Below are positions 24,990 through 34,051 of a stretch of DNA of 64,000 nucleotides, piece by piece. Location: positions 1-64,000 of the forward strand of contig DAIDAC010000001.1 in NCBI GenBank assembly GCA_027310825.1, given 5' to 3'. The notes under the pieces were generated by a model. The model did not search any database, had not been told where the DNA came from, and was given only the letters and a program-made list of their open reading frames with translations. The position numbers and the translations under genes were made by a program. The DNA comes from Candidatus Micrarchaeaceae archaeon. Its GTDB lineage: Archaea > Micrarchaeota > Micrarchaeia > Micrarchaeales > Micrarchaeaceae. The first letter of the stretch is position 1. Each line of letters begins with the position of its first letter.

Positions 24990-26447
24990 CTACGGCTTGT
25001 GCCAGACTACTCCGTCTTTCGTGTCCTCTAAAACGATGTGGTACTTCTCGCCTAGCAGCTTCCTTATTTCGTCAGCCTTTTTGAAGTCCTTGCTTTTCCT
25101 TGCAGTCTCTCTTTCATCGACAAGTTTCTTTATCTCTGCGGCAAGCGGTTCCTTCTTTGCGCTGACGTGCTCTGCAAAATTAAGCCCGAGTACCTCATCG
25201 AATGTGAGCATTACTTTTGCAACGAATCGTGCCTCTGCTTTGTTGAGTTTTCCTGATTCTTTTCTCGAGTTAGTCTCGCTGATCACAGCGTGCATCTCTG
25301 CGAGTGACTGTGGCGTGTTGATGTCGTCGTTGAGTGCTTTGAAGAAAAGTTTTTTGTGAGTAGTTATGGCTTTCTTGAAGTCGTTCGTATCCAGATTTTT
25401 CGCAGTGTTCTTTACTTCGCCGAGCCTTTCCAGGAACGAGTACATGCCATTGAGCGTCTTGACGGCGTTGTCTAGTCCTTCAAACGTGAAGTTTAGTATT
25501 TGTCTGTAATGCCCAGACATCATGAACAGTCTAAACGCCAGTGGATTATATCCCCTGCCGAGTATGTCCTGCACTGTGAAGATGTTGCGAAGCGACTTCG
25601 ACATCTTTTGGCCTTCTACAACAAGGAAGTTCATGTGCATCCAGTAATTGACGAACTTCTGGCCAGTCGCTGCTTCTGACTGCGCTATTTCGTTCGTGTG
25701 GTGTATTGCTATGTGATCTACGCCTCCGGTGTGGATGTCGAAGTGCTCTCCCAGATATTTCATGCTCAGGGCGCTGCATTCGATGTGCCAACCAGGAAAG
25801 CCTCTTCCCCACGGGCTATCCCATATCATCTCTTTTTCGTCTCCGTGGGCGAATCTCCAGACTACAAAGTCGGTGATATTCTTCTTTCCCTTCACCACGT
25901 CTACTCTTGCGCCTGCCTTAAGGTTGTCCAGCAGTTCCTTCAGTGTCATGCCAGTAAGCTCGCCGTAGCTCTTGAACTTCGCGGTGTCGAAGTACATGCC
26001 ATCTTCAGCTTTGTAAAGGAAACCTTTCTCGTCGATCCTCTTTATCAGAGAAATTATCTCTGGAATGTGTTCGGACGGCTTCGGCATCAGGCTCGGCATA
26101 AGAATGTTGAGAGACTCCATGTCGTCTGTGAACATCTTTGTGTAGAAATCTGCAATCGACCGCATAGTTCTGTGCTCTTTCTCTGCTGCAAGCCTCAGTT
26201 TGTCTTCTCCGGTGTCTGCATCGCTGACAAGATGACCGACGTCAGTAACGTTCTGTATGTGCGTGACAGAATATCCGTTGCGCTGAATCACTCTCCTTAT
26301 CACGTCTTCGTTGATGTATGTTCTCATGTTGCCTATATGCGGCGAATAATAAGCGGTGATGCCGCAGGTGTAAAGGCCTACCAGCTTGTCGTGGATTGGC
26401 TTGAATGGCATCTTCTTGCGAATAAGAGTGTTGTAAAGCTTTAGCAT
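24990..26447 (-). CDS. cysS: cysteinyl-tRNA synthetase
   Basis: Class I synthetase for tRNA-Cys. From ATG 26447 it has 485 residues, near the usual ~460-480. [20 protein letters not shown] carries a zinc-binding Cys and the HIGH motif. WHIECSAL carries further zinc ligands, and KMSKSLRNI is the KMSKS loop. The C-terminal region has the family helical domain ([13 protein letters not shown]). A 15-codon longer frame begins at 26492 but lacks conservation. Confidence 0.93.
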   Translation of the reverse strand: MLKLYNTLIRKKMPFKPIHDKLVGLYTCGITAYYSPHIGNMRTYINEDVIRRVIQRNGYSVTHIQNVTDVGHLVSDADTGEDKLRLAAEKEHRTMRSIADFYTKMFTDDMESLNILMPSLMPKPSEHIPEIISLIKRIDEKGFLYKAEDGMYFDTAKFKSYGELTGMTLKELLDNLKAGARVDVVKGKKNITDFVVWRFAHGDEKEMIWDSPWGRGFPGWHIECSALSMKYLGEHFDIHTGGVDHIAIHHTNEIAQSEAATGQKFVNYWMHMNFLVVEGQKMSKSLRNIFTVQDILGRGYNPLAFRLFMMSGHYRQILNFTFEGLDNAVKTLNGMYSFLERLGEVKNTAKNLDTNDFKKAITTHKKLFFKALNDDINTPQSLAEMHAVISETNSRKESGKLNKAEARFVAKVMLTFDEVLGLNFAEHVSAKKEPLAAEIKKLVDERETARKSKDFKKADEIRKLLGEKYHIVLEDTKDGVVWHKP

Positions 26448-26511
26448 CGTATCGCTATCTAATTCGAATAGACGTATAAAAGCCTTTTGCATTCGAGTTG
26501 TTCGCCGAATA

Positions 26512-27381
26512 TTACTTTACAACGAGCTTCACATTGTTGCTGAAATTGGCGGTGTTTTGCACTGCCGTTAGGTTAAGCGTCTGTTTGTTGTACACCACAG
26601 TTGCGGTGATGTTGTCCTTTAGGGTGTAGCTTGTGATGAATGTGCCGTTGTAGTCAATCGAATATGTTCCGGAGTATGTTTTCTTTGTTTGGTTGAGCAG
26701 CGTTGACGACGTATGCGTCACTTCGAATAGACTGCACGCCACTGTGTCGTTTATCCCGAGCGGTATCACGATGTTACAGAACTGTGGCGGCGTTGTTGCA
26801 GTGTCGGTCATTATCATCTTGACAGACGATTGGCTCGGGCGCCCGGAATTGTAAGAAGCGCTGACAAGGTTCATGGTCAATAGATGGCCGAAGTACGAGT
26901 ATGTAGTCACGTTCGATGGATATAACTGCGCTTCATAAGCCCCTTGCCGCCATGGATAATACGCATACAGCGAGGTGTTTGTTATGTTGACATCTGCATA
27001 ATAGCCGCTTGAGACAGTGATGAGCGTGGCTTGGAACTGATTGCACGTGTCAGTCTGGCCTATGATTAATGTGACCTCTGTGTTGCATCCGTTAGCCGGC
27101 GGAGGTGGTATCGTTGTTGTGGCTATTGTGGTCGATGTAAAGGTAGTGCTTGCTGTGCTGCTTGTTGTGGTGTTGGCTGTTGTTGCCGCAATCGATGTTG
27201 TGGCTGTAGTAGTTGCTGTGGTCGTTGCTGATGTAGTTGGCGCTGTGCTGGCTGCGCTTGTTGAATACGAAGCGGTAGATCCGAGAATCGTGGTCTTTGT
27301 GAGTATGTTCGTGCCTGCCGCGGCTGCGAATACTACTATCCCCACTATCAAAAGGATCTCTATTGGTGTGATGCGCGCCAT
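26512..27381 (-). CDS. secreted or membrane-anchored Thr/Ser-rich protein
   Basis: 289 residues. One N-terminal hydrophobic helix (IEILLIVGIVVFAAAAG) acts as signal or anchor. A ~60-residue Thr/Ser/Ala low-complexity stretch (residues ~35-95) ends in IPPPPANG and is a likely glycosylated stalk. The globular part has many N-x-S/T sequons (NITNTS, NVTTYS, NGTFITS). The sequons and the stalk fit a glycosylated archaeal surface protein. No enzyme family is seen. Confidence 0.7.
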   Translation of the reverse strand: MARITPIEILLIVGIVVFAAAAGTNILTKTTILGSTASYSTSAASTAPTTSATTTATTTATTSIAATTANTTTSSTASTTFTSTTIATTTIPPPPANGCNTEVTLIIGQTDTCNQFQATLITVSSGYYADVNITNTSLYAYYPWRQGAYEAQLYPSNVTTYSYFGHLLTMNLVSASYNSGRPSQSSVKMIMTDTATTPPQFCNIVIPLGINDTVACSLFEVTHTSSTLLNQTKKTYSGTYSIDYNGTFITSYTLKDNITATVVYNKQTLNLTAVQNTANFSNNVKLVVK

Positions 27382-27587
27382 GCATTGTGCTAATCACTCA
27401 AGATATAAAGCCTTTGCGGGTGCGCATTCGGAAATTCGCACACACGCCTTAAAAGGAAATCCACGTCATCAATACTGTGATTGCGTGAGTGGTCCATTCC
27501 AAACAGCATAGCTGCGAAGCACAGCAACAGCAGTAGCCTTTTTAATCTATTTCTTCTTATCAGTAATGTCTTTCTTTACGTGAGTCT

Positions 27588-29288
27588 ATGAAGATCCTCC
27601 AGAGCGATGCGAATAAGATAGAGTGGGAGCTCATTAAGCCAGAGGCAGCATCGTACGACAAAGATGCTGAGAAGAAAGGCTCGGTAGAAGACGCTCTTGT
27701 GCTTATGGTGGCAGTTGAGAAAGGGGACACAGAAGAGCTCGCGAGCAAGGCGGTGAAAGAAGCAGTGGCCTTCGCCGACAAGCTGAAAAGGCAGAATCTT
27801 GTAGTTTATCCGTTCGCTCACATCAGCAGCAACCTTGAGAAGCCAGACAAGGCCATGGCGCTTTTCCATTTCATGATAAACGAGGCCAAGAAATCGAAGA
27901 TAACAGTTTTCAACTCTGCATTCGGATGGAACAAGGCCTGGTCAATGGACGTCAAGGGGCATCCTATGGCAGAGCAGTACAAGGCTTACGGCGAAAGCGC
28001 ATCAAAGAAGGTAGAAACCGCAAGGCCAAAGAAAAAGGATATCGACACTTCCATTGTCAGGAAGAGCACATGGGTGGACCTTCCGGAGGGAGACCACAGG
28101 CTTATCGGAGAGCGGCAGGATCTCTTCAGTTTCCAGGAAGTCAGCCCAGCAATGGTATACTGGCACCCGAACGGGTTTATCATATATCAGGAAGTGCTAA
28201 AGTTCATAAGAGAAAAGGAGGCAGAGTATGGTTACCAGGAAGTCAGCACTCCGATAGTGAACAACATCGCGCTCTACAAGGTGAGCGGACACAGCGACCA
28301 CTTCGCCGACAACATGTTCCTGTTCGAGAACGGCAACGAGACGCTTGGGCTCAAGCCGATGAACTGCCCGCCGACAATACTTATTTACAAATCGAGAAAG
28401 TGGAGCTACCGCGAACTTCCGTTCAGGACTGCGATATTCGACAAGCTCTACAGAAGCGAACTGAGCGGAGTAACGACAGGGCTCTTCAGAGTAAGGGAGA
28501 TGACGCAGGACGACGGCCACATTTTCGTCAGGGAAGACCAGCTCCAAGAAGAGTTGAAGAGCTTTATCAAAATGGTCACTGAAATTTATGCGGTGTTCGG
28601 GATTCCGTACAAGGTTTGTCTGTCGACAATGCCAGACGACCACGCCGGCGACGAAGAGGTATGGGAGAAGGCGATCGCGGTGCTCAAGGAGACCCTCAGG
28701 CTTAACAAGATAAAATACGAAGTCAAGGAGAAAGAGGGAGCGTTCTACGGCCCGAAGCTCGAGTTCCACATTACGGATAGCCTTGGAAGATCGTGGCAGT
28801 GCGGAACTGCGCAGGTCGACTACAACATGCCTAGATCATTCCAGATGGAGTACACCGGCGAAGACGGAAAAGCGCACACTCCTGTCAACATACACAGGGC
28901 TGCGCTCGGCACTCTAGAGCGATTCCTTGGAGTAATGATTGAGCACTACAAAGGAAAGTTCCCGACTTGGCTTGCTCCGGTGCAAGTCAAAGTTTTGTCG
29001 ATATCAGACCAATCGAGCAAGTATGCAGAGCAAGTTTATGAAGAGATGAAGAAGAACGGCATACGCGCGGAGTTGGACATTTCCGACAAGACCCTCGAGC
29101 ACAAGATACGCGACGGCCAGCTGCTGCAGATACCATACATGATAATTCTTGGACGGAAGGAGATGGACGCAAAGAACATTTCTGTCCGAAGCAGATCTGG
29201 AAAGCAGAAGATGGGGATTGGCATTCAAGACTTCGTGGCTCCACTAAAGGAAGAAATACAAAAAAGAAAGAAAGACCAGATGCTCTGA
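27588..29288 (+). CDS. thrS: threonyl-tRNA synthetase, archaeal type
   Basis: Class II synthetase. The N-terminal ~140 residues (MKILQSDANKIEWELIKP...) are the archaeal D-aminoacyl-tRNA-deacylase-like editing domain in place of the bacterial one. The class II core follows: GLKPMNCPPTILIYK (motif 2 and the zinc Cys), FRVREMTQDDGHIF, and motif 3 around HRAALGTLERFLGV. A C-terminal anticodon domain starts near LAPVQVKVLSIS. 566 residues is shorter than the ~610-640 usual for the archaeal type. The start ATG has GTGAGTCT just upstream. Confidence 0.92.
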   Translation: MKILQSDANKIEWELIKPEAASYDKDAEKKGSVEDALVLMVAVEKGDTEELASKAVKEAVAFADKLKRQNLVVYPFAHISSNLEKPDKAMALFHFMINEAKKSKITVFNSAFGWNKAWSMDVKGHPMAEQYKAYGESASKKVETARPKKKDIDTSIVRKSTWVDLPEGDHRLIGERQDLFSFQEVSPAMVYWHPNGFIIYQEVLKFIREKEAEYGYQEVSTPIVNNIALYKVSGHSDHFADNMFLFENGNETLGLKPMNCPPTILIYKSRKWSYRELPFRTAIFDKLYRSELSGVTTGLFRVREMTQDDGHIFVREDQLQEELKSFIKMVTEIYAVFGIPYKVCLSTMPDDHAGDEEVWEKAIAVLKETLRLNKIKYEVKEKEGAFYGPKLEFHITDSLGRSWQCGTAQVDYNMPRSFQMEYTGEDGKAHTPVNIHRAALGTLERFLGVMIEHYKGKFPTWLAPVQVKVLSISDQSSKYAEQVYEEMKKNGIRAELDISDKTLEHKIRDGQLLQIPYMIILGRKEMDAKNISVRSRSGKQKMGIGIQDFVAPLKEEIQKRKKDQML

Positions 29289-29298
29289 TTCTATTCTG

Positions 29299-29748
29299 TT
29301 ACCAGTCGCTCTGTTCTCTGAGTGGGAATTCTCCGGTCACTGCGTAGGTCGTTTTGCCCCTAAAGGTTCCCACCTTGATCCTGTCGTCTACACCAGAGCT
29401 TACTGGCAGAGATTGCGACCCGATTATTATTTCCGATCCTGCGACTATCCCTTGCTCTACATTGCCGCAGCCGTCGCAAACCTGTTCCATTGTAACTTCA
29501 TCAAGACTGAAGGTTTCAGAGCCACAGTCTGCACATCTTTCGACTCCGTCTACGTCGTCCCTTATGCTTGGCTCTTTCCTCTGCAGCTTTGCCGGCGCTC
29601 TCTCTACTATTGGTTCTATTCTTGACATTGGCCTGTAGTATTGCGAGAACGCCTCTTCTTCGCTCATCTGCGTCCTTAGCGTGTTCTGCGTAGGTGCCCT
29701 TTCAATTAGTCTTGTGTACAAAACCAGCGGGGAGAAAGCTAGTGCCAT
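29299..29748 (-). CDS. TFIIB-type zinc-ribbon protein without cyclin repeats
   Basis: 149 residues. Residues ~70-110 read ERCADCGSETFSLDEVTMEQ and VCDGCGNVEQGIVAGSEI, a TFIIB-type ribbon (CxxC...CxxCG, then an acidic turn). The cyclin-fold repeats of TFB are absent. The full-length TFB is at 39504-40682, so this is a second, ribbon-only protein that might touch RNA polymerase. The start follows GGCGATAAC. The C-terminus (RGKTTYAVTGEFPLRE) is not recognised. Confidence 0.65.
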   Translation of the reverse strand: MALAFSPLVLYTRLIERAPTQNTLRTQMSEEEAFSQYYRPMSRIEPIVERAPAKLQRKEPSIRDDVDGVERCADCGSETFSLDEVTMEQVCDGCGNVEQGIVAGSEIIIGSQSLPVSSGVDDRIKVGTFRGKTTYAVTGEFPLREQSDW

Positions 29749-29795
29749 GTTATCGCCTAAAACGATTGAGAAAATAAGTTTTTATTCCTTTCTTT

Positions 29796-30455
29796 TCAGA
29801 ATCCCAGCTGGCCTCTGAGCGGCACGAACGCGAATATGCCGAAATCCTTCTCTCTAGACCTTGTCTCCGAAGTCTTTTCTATCACTTTGAGCGTCTGAGT
29901 GACCTGCGTCCCGACTGGAGCGACTATTCTTCCGTTTGTCTTTAGCTGGACAAGCATCTGCTTCGGCACTTCAGGAGCAGCAGCGGTGTAGATTATCCCG
30001 TCGTATGGAGCCTCATCTATGAACCCGATAGAGCCGTCGCCTACCAGAGCTCTTATGTTGTTTGAGCGCTGCGCCCTTATGTTGTCGACCGCAAACTTGT
30101 CGACGACTGGATCAATCTCTATTGTAACTATTCTGCCATTATCGCCGACTATCTTTGAAAGAAGGCACGACTGAAAACCAGAACCTGTTCCTATCTCAAG
30201 TATTTTGTTGCCCTTCATCGGGTGAAGCAGCTCGAGCATTGTCGCCACAGTAGACGGCTGCGATATCGTAGATTTGTTGATTGTCGGTATTGCTATGTCG
30301 TCGTAGGCCATGTCCAGGTATTCTTCCAATACAAACATGTGCCGCGGCACGCTTCTGAACGCTTCTGCTATCTCTTTGCTTCTTATGAACCCTCCTGCTT
30401 CTAGGTATTTGACAAGCTGCTCGCGTTTCTGCTTGTACGTCTCTGCACTGTCCAC
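29796..30455 (-). CDS. pcm: protein-L-isoaspartate O-methyltransferase
   Basis: Repairs isoaspartyl residues using SAM. The 219-residue protein has the PCMT hallmarks: AYDDIAIPTINKSTISQP ahead of the SAM domain, then LEIGTGSGFQSCLLSKIVG (motif I) and DGIIYTAAAPEVPKQMLVQL. The C-terminal LRGQLGF corresponds to the family's 'PLRG..G' ending. The start at 30455 is GTG. It is monocistronic. Confidence 0.92.
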   Translation of the reverse strand: MDSAETYKQKREQLVKYLEAGGFIRSKEIAEAFRSVPRHMFVLEEYLDMAYDDIAIPTINKSTISQPSTVATMLELLHPMKGNKILEIGTGSGFQSCLLSKIVGDNGRIVTIEIDPVVDKFAVDNIRAQRSNNIRALVGDGSIGFIDEAPYDGIIYTAAAPEVPKQMLVQLKTNGRIVAPVGTQVTQTLKVIEKTSETRSREKDFGIFAFVPLRGQLGF

Positions 30456-30561
30456 AAGGTGTAATTAACAGAGCGTCTTTAAAGCGCTTGCTCGAATGTG
30501 GCAGTTGGCGTTGCATGCATAGCTATTAAATATCAGGCAAAACAGAGGGCTTTGGAGGGCA

Positions 30562-31167
30562 ATGCCAACTCCTGAGACTAGAGATAGACTAAGTCACGTT
30601 TTGACGACAAGCAGTGCTATTAACGCCCTGGTGAGGAAGGAGCATGAGCTGTGCGTTCTGAACGGTGGCACGAATTACATCGACAGAAGACAGCTTTTCC
30701 ACACGCGAGACGACATGAGAAGGCATCTCGAAAGGATCCTGCTCGGCGTCGGCGGGATAAAGAATAAGCACATTGCTGATTATCTTCTGCCTGCAGGAAT
30801 CGAATCTTTGCTCAAGGGAAAGGATTCGATCAGGTTCAGAGATGACGTCGTGGAAAAGGTCGAAGGGTTTGGCCTGACGGAACCAGACAAAAGAAGGCTT
30901 GCAATGCTTGCCCACGTTTATTACCTGACCAGAGAGGAACTTTCGCTCGCAGCTTCTATATTCGAGCACCACAGCCTCCAGATAGTGAAGCTTCTCAGAT
31001 GTGCAGCAAGGGCCAACGTATCCGCCAGTGGGCGTGAAGACCTGGATCTGATGCATAGGTTGAACGAAGAGTATCTTTCGTTGGGCGCAAAGATGCCTGA
31101 TTTCCAGTTGCTCATGGCCATGATAAGCCAGAGAAACCTGTCCGTAAGAGGAGCTTTTGAGCCTTGA
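30562..31167 (+). CDS. hypothetical helical protein
   Basis: 201 residues, almost all predicted helix and charged, with no cysteine cluster, membrane segment or familiar motif. Segments such as LSHVLTTSSAINALVRKE and DDMRRHLERILLGVGGI have amphipathic spacing. It is divergent from pcm and upstream of the heat-shock operon, but has its own upstream region. Not recognised. Confidence 0.6.
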   Translation: MPTPETRDRLSHVLTTSSAINALVRKEHELCVLNGGTNYIDRRQLFHTRDDMRRHLERILLGVGGIKNKHIADYLLPAGIESLLKGKDSIRFRDDVVEKVEGFGLTEPDKRRLAMLAHVYYLTREELSLAASIFEHHSLQIVKLLRCAARANVSASGREDLDLMHRLNEEYLSLGAKMPDFQLLMAMISQRNLSVRGAFEP

Positions 31168-31199
31168 ATTTATGAGAGAAATGCCATATTCCAGCTATA

Positions 31200-31220
31200 A
31201 TGTCTAATATTTCTTGACAT
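31200..31220. promoter_or_regulatory. inverted repeat upstream of the heat-shock operon TATA box
   Basis: ATGTC and GACAT face each other across 11 nt, about 22 nt upstream of the TATA box. This is a possible operator for the winged-helix regulator encoded first in the operon. The short arms make it weak evidence. Confidence 0.3.
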
Positions 31221-31241
31221 ATCAACTAAAAGATAGAAAGG

Positions 31242-31253
31242 TATTTATATTTA
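31242..31253 (+). promoter_or_regulatory. TATA box of heat-shock operon
   Basis: TATTTATATTTA, preceded by the purine-rich GAAAGG (possible BRE), lies ~25 nt before ATG 31272. This implies a leaderless transcript. Confidence 0.65.
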
Positions 31254-31271
31254 TTGTTTCATAATAAAAGC

Positions 31272-31688
31272 ATGGAAATCGTAATCAAGGCCATAGAAAG
31301 CCCCAACGCAAACAACCCAGAGGACATGGTAAAGTGGTTTTGCGAAGTGTTTGGTCTTGCTTCACAGAACGAGGAAAACAGCATAGAGGAACAATTGCTT
31401 AAAAGATTCATAGTCGCAGCGCACGAAAACCAGGGCATATCAAGCTCTGAGATAAAGCTCGAGCAGCCGCTTGCAAGGAGCACAACAATCTACCACTTGA
31501 ACAGACTGATCGACGCTGGCCTGATAGTCAAGAAGGGAAGAAAATACTATTTGAGGGCAACAGACCTTTCGAAGGTAATAGAGGAAATAGAATACGACAT
31601 GGAAAGAGAAATGAGAAAAATGATGGACCTTGCAAAACTGTTCGATCAAATGATGCAGAACGCTATGGAAGATGGCAATAGAAGGTGA
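31272..31688 (+). CDS. winged-helix regulator of the GrpE-DnaK-DnaJ operon
   Basis: 138 residues. A winged helix spans ~45-95 (LKRFIVAAHENQGISSSEI, then TTIYHLNRLIDAGLIVKKG, with the wing RKYYL). A long helical tail (EIEYDMEREMRKMMDLAKLF) likely dimerises. The layout is ArsR/HTH_20-like. As the first gene of the chaperone operon, its position suggests a heat-shock regulator analogous to archaeal Phr/HSR1; that role is inferred from context. Its stop codon is part of the GGTGAT site of grpE. Confidence 0.75.
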   Translation: MEIVIKAIESPNANNPEDMVKWFCEVFGLASQNEENSIEEQLLKRFIVAAHENQGISSSEIKLEQPLARSTTIYHLNRLIDAGLIVKKGRKYYLRATDLSKVIEEIEYDMEREMRKMMDLAKLFDQMMQNAMEDGNRR

Positions 31689-31692
31689 TATT

Positions 31693-32190
31693 TTGGCAGA
31701 TGAAAAAGAAAACAAAGAAGCAGAGCAAACAGCAGTCAGCAGCGACGGAGACTACAAGGAACGCCTGATGAGGCTTGCAGCAGAGTTCGACAACTACAAG
31801 AAAAAAACAAGGAACGACATCGAAACGGCGAAGATAATCGGAAAGGCAGAACTGATGAAGAAAATGCTGACGGTTTTGGACGAATTCGAGGTCGCTATCG
31901 TCGCAACAGAAAAGGCAAAGGACGAAGGAATGGTCAAGGGATTCGCACTTTTGTACTCGAATTTCCTGGATTTGCTGAAAAAGGAAGGCCTCAAGGAAAT
32001 ACCAGCCAAGGGAATGCTCAATCCATACATGCACGAAGCGCTGATGACAATGGATTCAGAAAAACCGGATGGAACGATACTCGAAGTGGTTAAGAAAGGA
32101 TACATGCTCAATGAAATTCTGCTTAGGCCTGCAGCGGTTATCGTTGCAAAGCACGAAGAGAAAAAGAAAGAAGAAAAAGATGACATTTAA
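31693..32190 (+). CDS. grpE: GrpE nucleotide exchange factor
   Basis: About 165 residues from TTG 31693, which follows GGTGATATT. The long N-terminal helix (YKERLMRLAAEFDNYKKKT) is the GrpE dimer coiled coil. The C-terminal beta wing has NPYMHEALMTM and ILEVVKKGYMLNEILLRPA, matching the HEAv and GY.l..r.lRpA conserved segments. GrpE releases ADP from DnaK. The gene is 9 nt before dnaK. An ATG at 31672 exists but overlaps the regulator gene. Confidence 0.92.
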   Translation: MADEKENKEAEQTAVSSDGDYKERLMRLAAEFDNYKKKTRNDIETAKIIGKAELMKKMLTVLDEFEVAIVATEKAKDEGMVKGFALLYSNFLDLLKKEGLKEIPAKGMLNPYMHEALMTMDSEKPDGTILEVVKKGYMLNEILLRPAAVIVAKHEEKKKEEKDDI

Positions 32191-32199
32191 GGTGATATA

Positions 32200-34047
32200 A
32201 TGGCAAGAATCATAGGAATAGACCTCGGAACATCCAACTCAGCAGCAGCAGTGCTTGAAGGAGGACGCCCAGTCATAATACCGAGCAGTGAAGGAGTGAC
32301 GCTTTACGGAAAAGCATTTCCAAGCTGCGTCGCTTTCACAAAAGAGGGAGAAAGGCTAGTCGGAGAACCGGCTCGAAGGCAAGCGGTTGCCAACCCTGAT
32401 GGAACAGCCGCGGCCTTCAAGAGGAAGATGGGCTCAGATTTCGTCTACAAAATCATGGGGAAGCAGTACAAGCCGCAGGAGCTTTCTGCAATGCTCCTCC
32501 AGAAAATAAAGAAAGACGCAGAAGCGTATCTTGGAGAACCGGTAACAAAAGCAGTCATAACTGTACCTGCAAACTTCAACGACAACCAAAGGCAGGCGAC
32601 GAAAGACGCAGGAGAGATTGCAGGCCTTGAAGTTGTGCGACTTGTCAACGAACCGACGGCGGCTGCGCTGGCCTACGGACTTGACAAAGCAGGAAAAGAG
32701 ATGAAGATACTTGTCTACGACTTGGGAGGAGGTACTCTCGACGTAACAATCATGGAATTCGGAAACGGAGTTTTCGAGGTAAAGTCTACTGCAGGAGTGA
32801 GTGAACTCGGAGGAACAGATATGGACAACGCAATTGTGCAATACCTTGTTGGAGAGGTCAAGGCAAAGCACGGCGTTGATCTGTCAAAGGACACGCAGGC
32901 AATGCAGAGGTTGAAGGAAGCGGCAGAGAAGGCAAAGATCGAGTTGTCTACATCGACGACAACAGAGATCAACCTGCCGTTCCTTTCAAAGGACGGGAAG
33001 GGAAACCCGATCAACTTTGCCCAGCAGATGACAAGAGCAAAGCTCGAAAGCCTAGTTGTCCCGATCATAGAAAAATCGGCGACAGCGGTAAGAAGGGCGT
33101 TGAGCGATGCAAAGATGGAGGCAAGCCAGCTCGACAAAGTGATTCTTGTAGGAGGGCCAACGCGTATGCCGATAGTCCAGCGATATGTGGAGCAGCTCCT
33201 TAGCAAGAAAGTCGAGAGAGGGATAGACCCTATGGAAGCTGTGGCTTTTGGAGCTGCGGTGCAGGCAGGAGTGCTAAGCGGAGAAGTCAAGGACATAATT
33301 CTTCTTGACGTGACTCCGTTGTCGCTGTGCATAGAGACGCTCGGAGGAGTGGCGACAAAGCTTATCGACAGGAACACGACTATACCGATAAAGAAGTCGC
33401 AGATATTCACCACTGCGGAAGACATGCAGACAAGCGTGGACATCCACGTAGTCCAGGGAGAGCGCCCGCTAGCCCGCGACAACATCGATCTAGGAAAGTT
33501 CACCCTGACAGGAATCCCGCCATCGAGAAGGGGAGTGCCGCAGATAGAGGTGACATTCGACATCGACTCCAACGGAATACTTCACGTAACTGCGAAGGAC
33601 AAAGGTTCAGGAAAGTCGCAAAGCCTCGACATAATCGCTCCGCACAAGATGAGCAAAGAGGACATAGAGAAGAAGATGGACGAAGCCAAGCAGTACGAAG
33701 AGGAAGACAAGAAAATCCGCGAGATGATAGAGCTGAAGAACAGCGCTGAATCGTTGATATACACTGCGGAAAGGACCCTAGAGGAATATAAAGGCAAGAT
33801 ATCAAAAGATATAGAAAAGAAAGTCAACGAGGCAAAGGATGCGCTAAAGGACGCATTGACAAAAGAGGACGGCGATGCGATAAAGTCGTGCACAGAGCAG
33901 CTCAAGAGCGCGCTCGAAGAGATCGGAAGCTCGATGTATGGAAAGCAGGGGCCAGAGCAAGGACAAGGTCCTGGCCCTGACGACTCTGGGCAAGGCAGTG
34001 CAGGAGACCCAAACGCGACCGATGCCGAGTACAAAGTAGAGAAGTGA
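32200..34047 (+). CDS. dnaK: molecular chaperone DnaK (Hsp70)
   Basis: 615 residues. The ATPase domain starts [14 protein letters not shown]. Phosphate-2 is [13 protein letters not shown], and adenosine-binding is [12 protein letters not shown]. The linker and substrate domain ([19 protein letters not shown]) are normal. The lid ends in a Gly/Pro/Gln-rich tail without the bacterial EEVD-like end. It has a perfect GGTGATATA start site. Hsp70 systems in archaea are thought to come from bacteria; this operon layout (regulator-grpE-dnaK-dnaJ) agrees. Confidence 0.97.
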   Translation: MARIIGIDLGTSNSAAAVLEGGRPVIIPSSEGVTLYGKAFPSCVAFTKEGERLVGEPARRQAVANPDGTAAAFKRKMGSDFVYKIMGKQYKPQELSAMLLQKIKKDAEAYLGEPVTKAVITVPANFNDNQRQATKDAGEIAGLEVVRLVNEPTAAALAYGLDKAGKEMKILVYDLGGGTLDVTIMEFGNGVFEVKSTAGVSELGGTDMDNAIVQYLVGEVKAKHGVDLSKDTQAMQRLKEAAEKAKIELSTSTTTEINLPFLSKDGKGNPINFAQQMTRAKLESLVVPIIEKSATAVRRALSDAKMEASQLDKVILVGGPTRMPIVQRYVEQLLSKKVERGIDPMEAVAFGAAVQAGVLSGEVKDIILLDVTPLSLCIETLGGVATKLIDRNTTIPIKKSQIFTTAEDMQTSVDIHVVQGERPLARDNIDLGKFTLTGIPPSRRGVPQIEVTFDIDSNGILHVTAKDKGSGKSQSLDIIAPHKMSKEDIEKKMDEAKQYEEEDKKIREMIELKNSAESLIYTAERTLEEYKGKISKDIEKKVNEAKDALKDALTKEDGDAIKSCTEQLKSALEEIGSSMYGKQGPEQGQGPGPDDSGQGSAGDPNATDAEYKVEK

Positions 34048-34051
34048 ACTG

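Noticed and set aside
27410-27475. tRNA-like stretch GTGCG...CGCAC with an ATTCGCACACACGCC segment
   Set aside because: The T loop and D arm cannot be built and no anticodon arm is found. It may be a decayed tRNA fragment, but the evidence is too thin.
27041-27511. 156-codon Val/Ala-rich frame on the plus strand
   Set aside because: It is the antisense reading of the Thr/Ser-rich stalk protein, whose codon bias produces the Val run.
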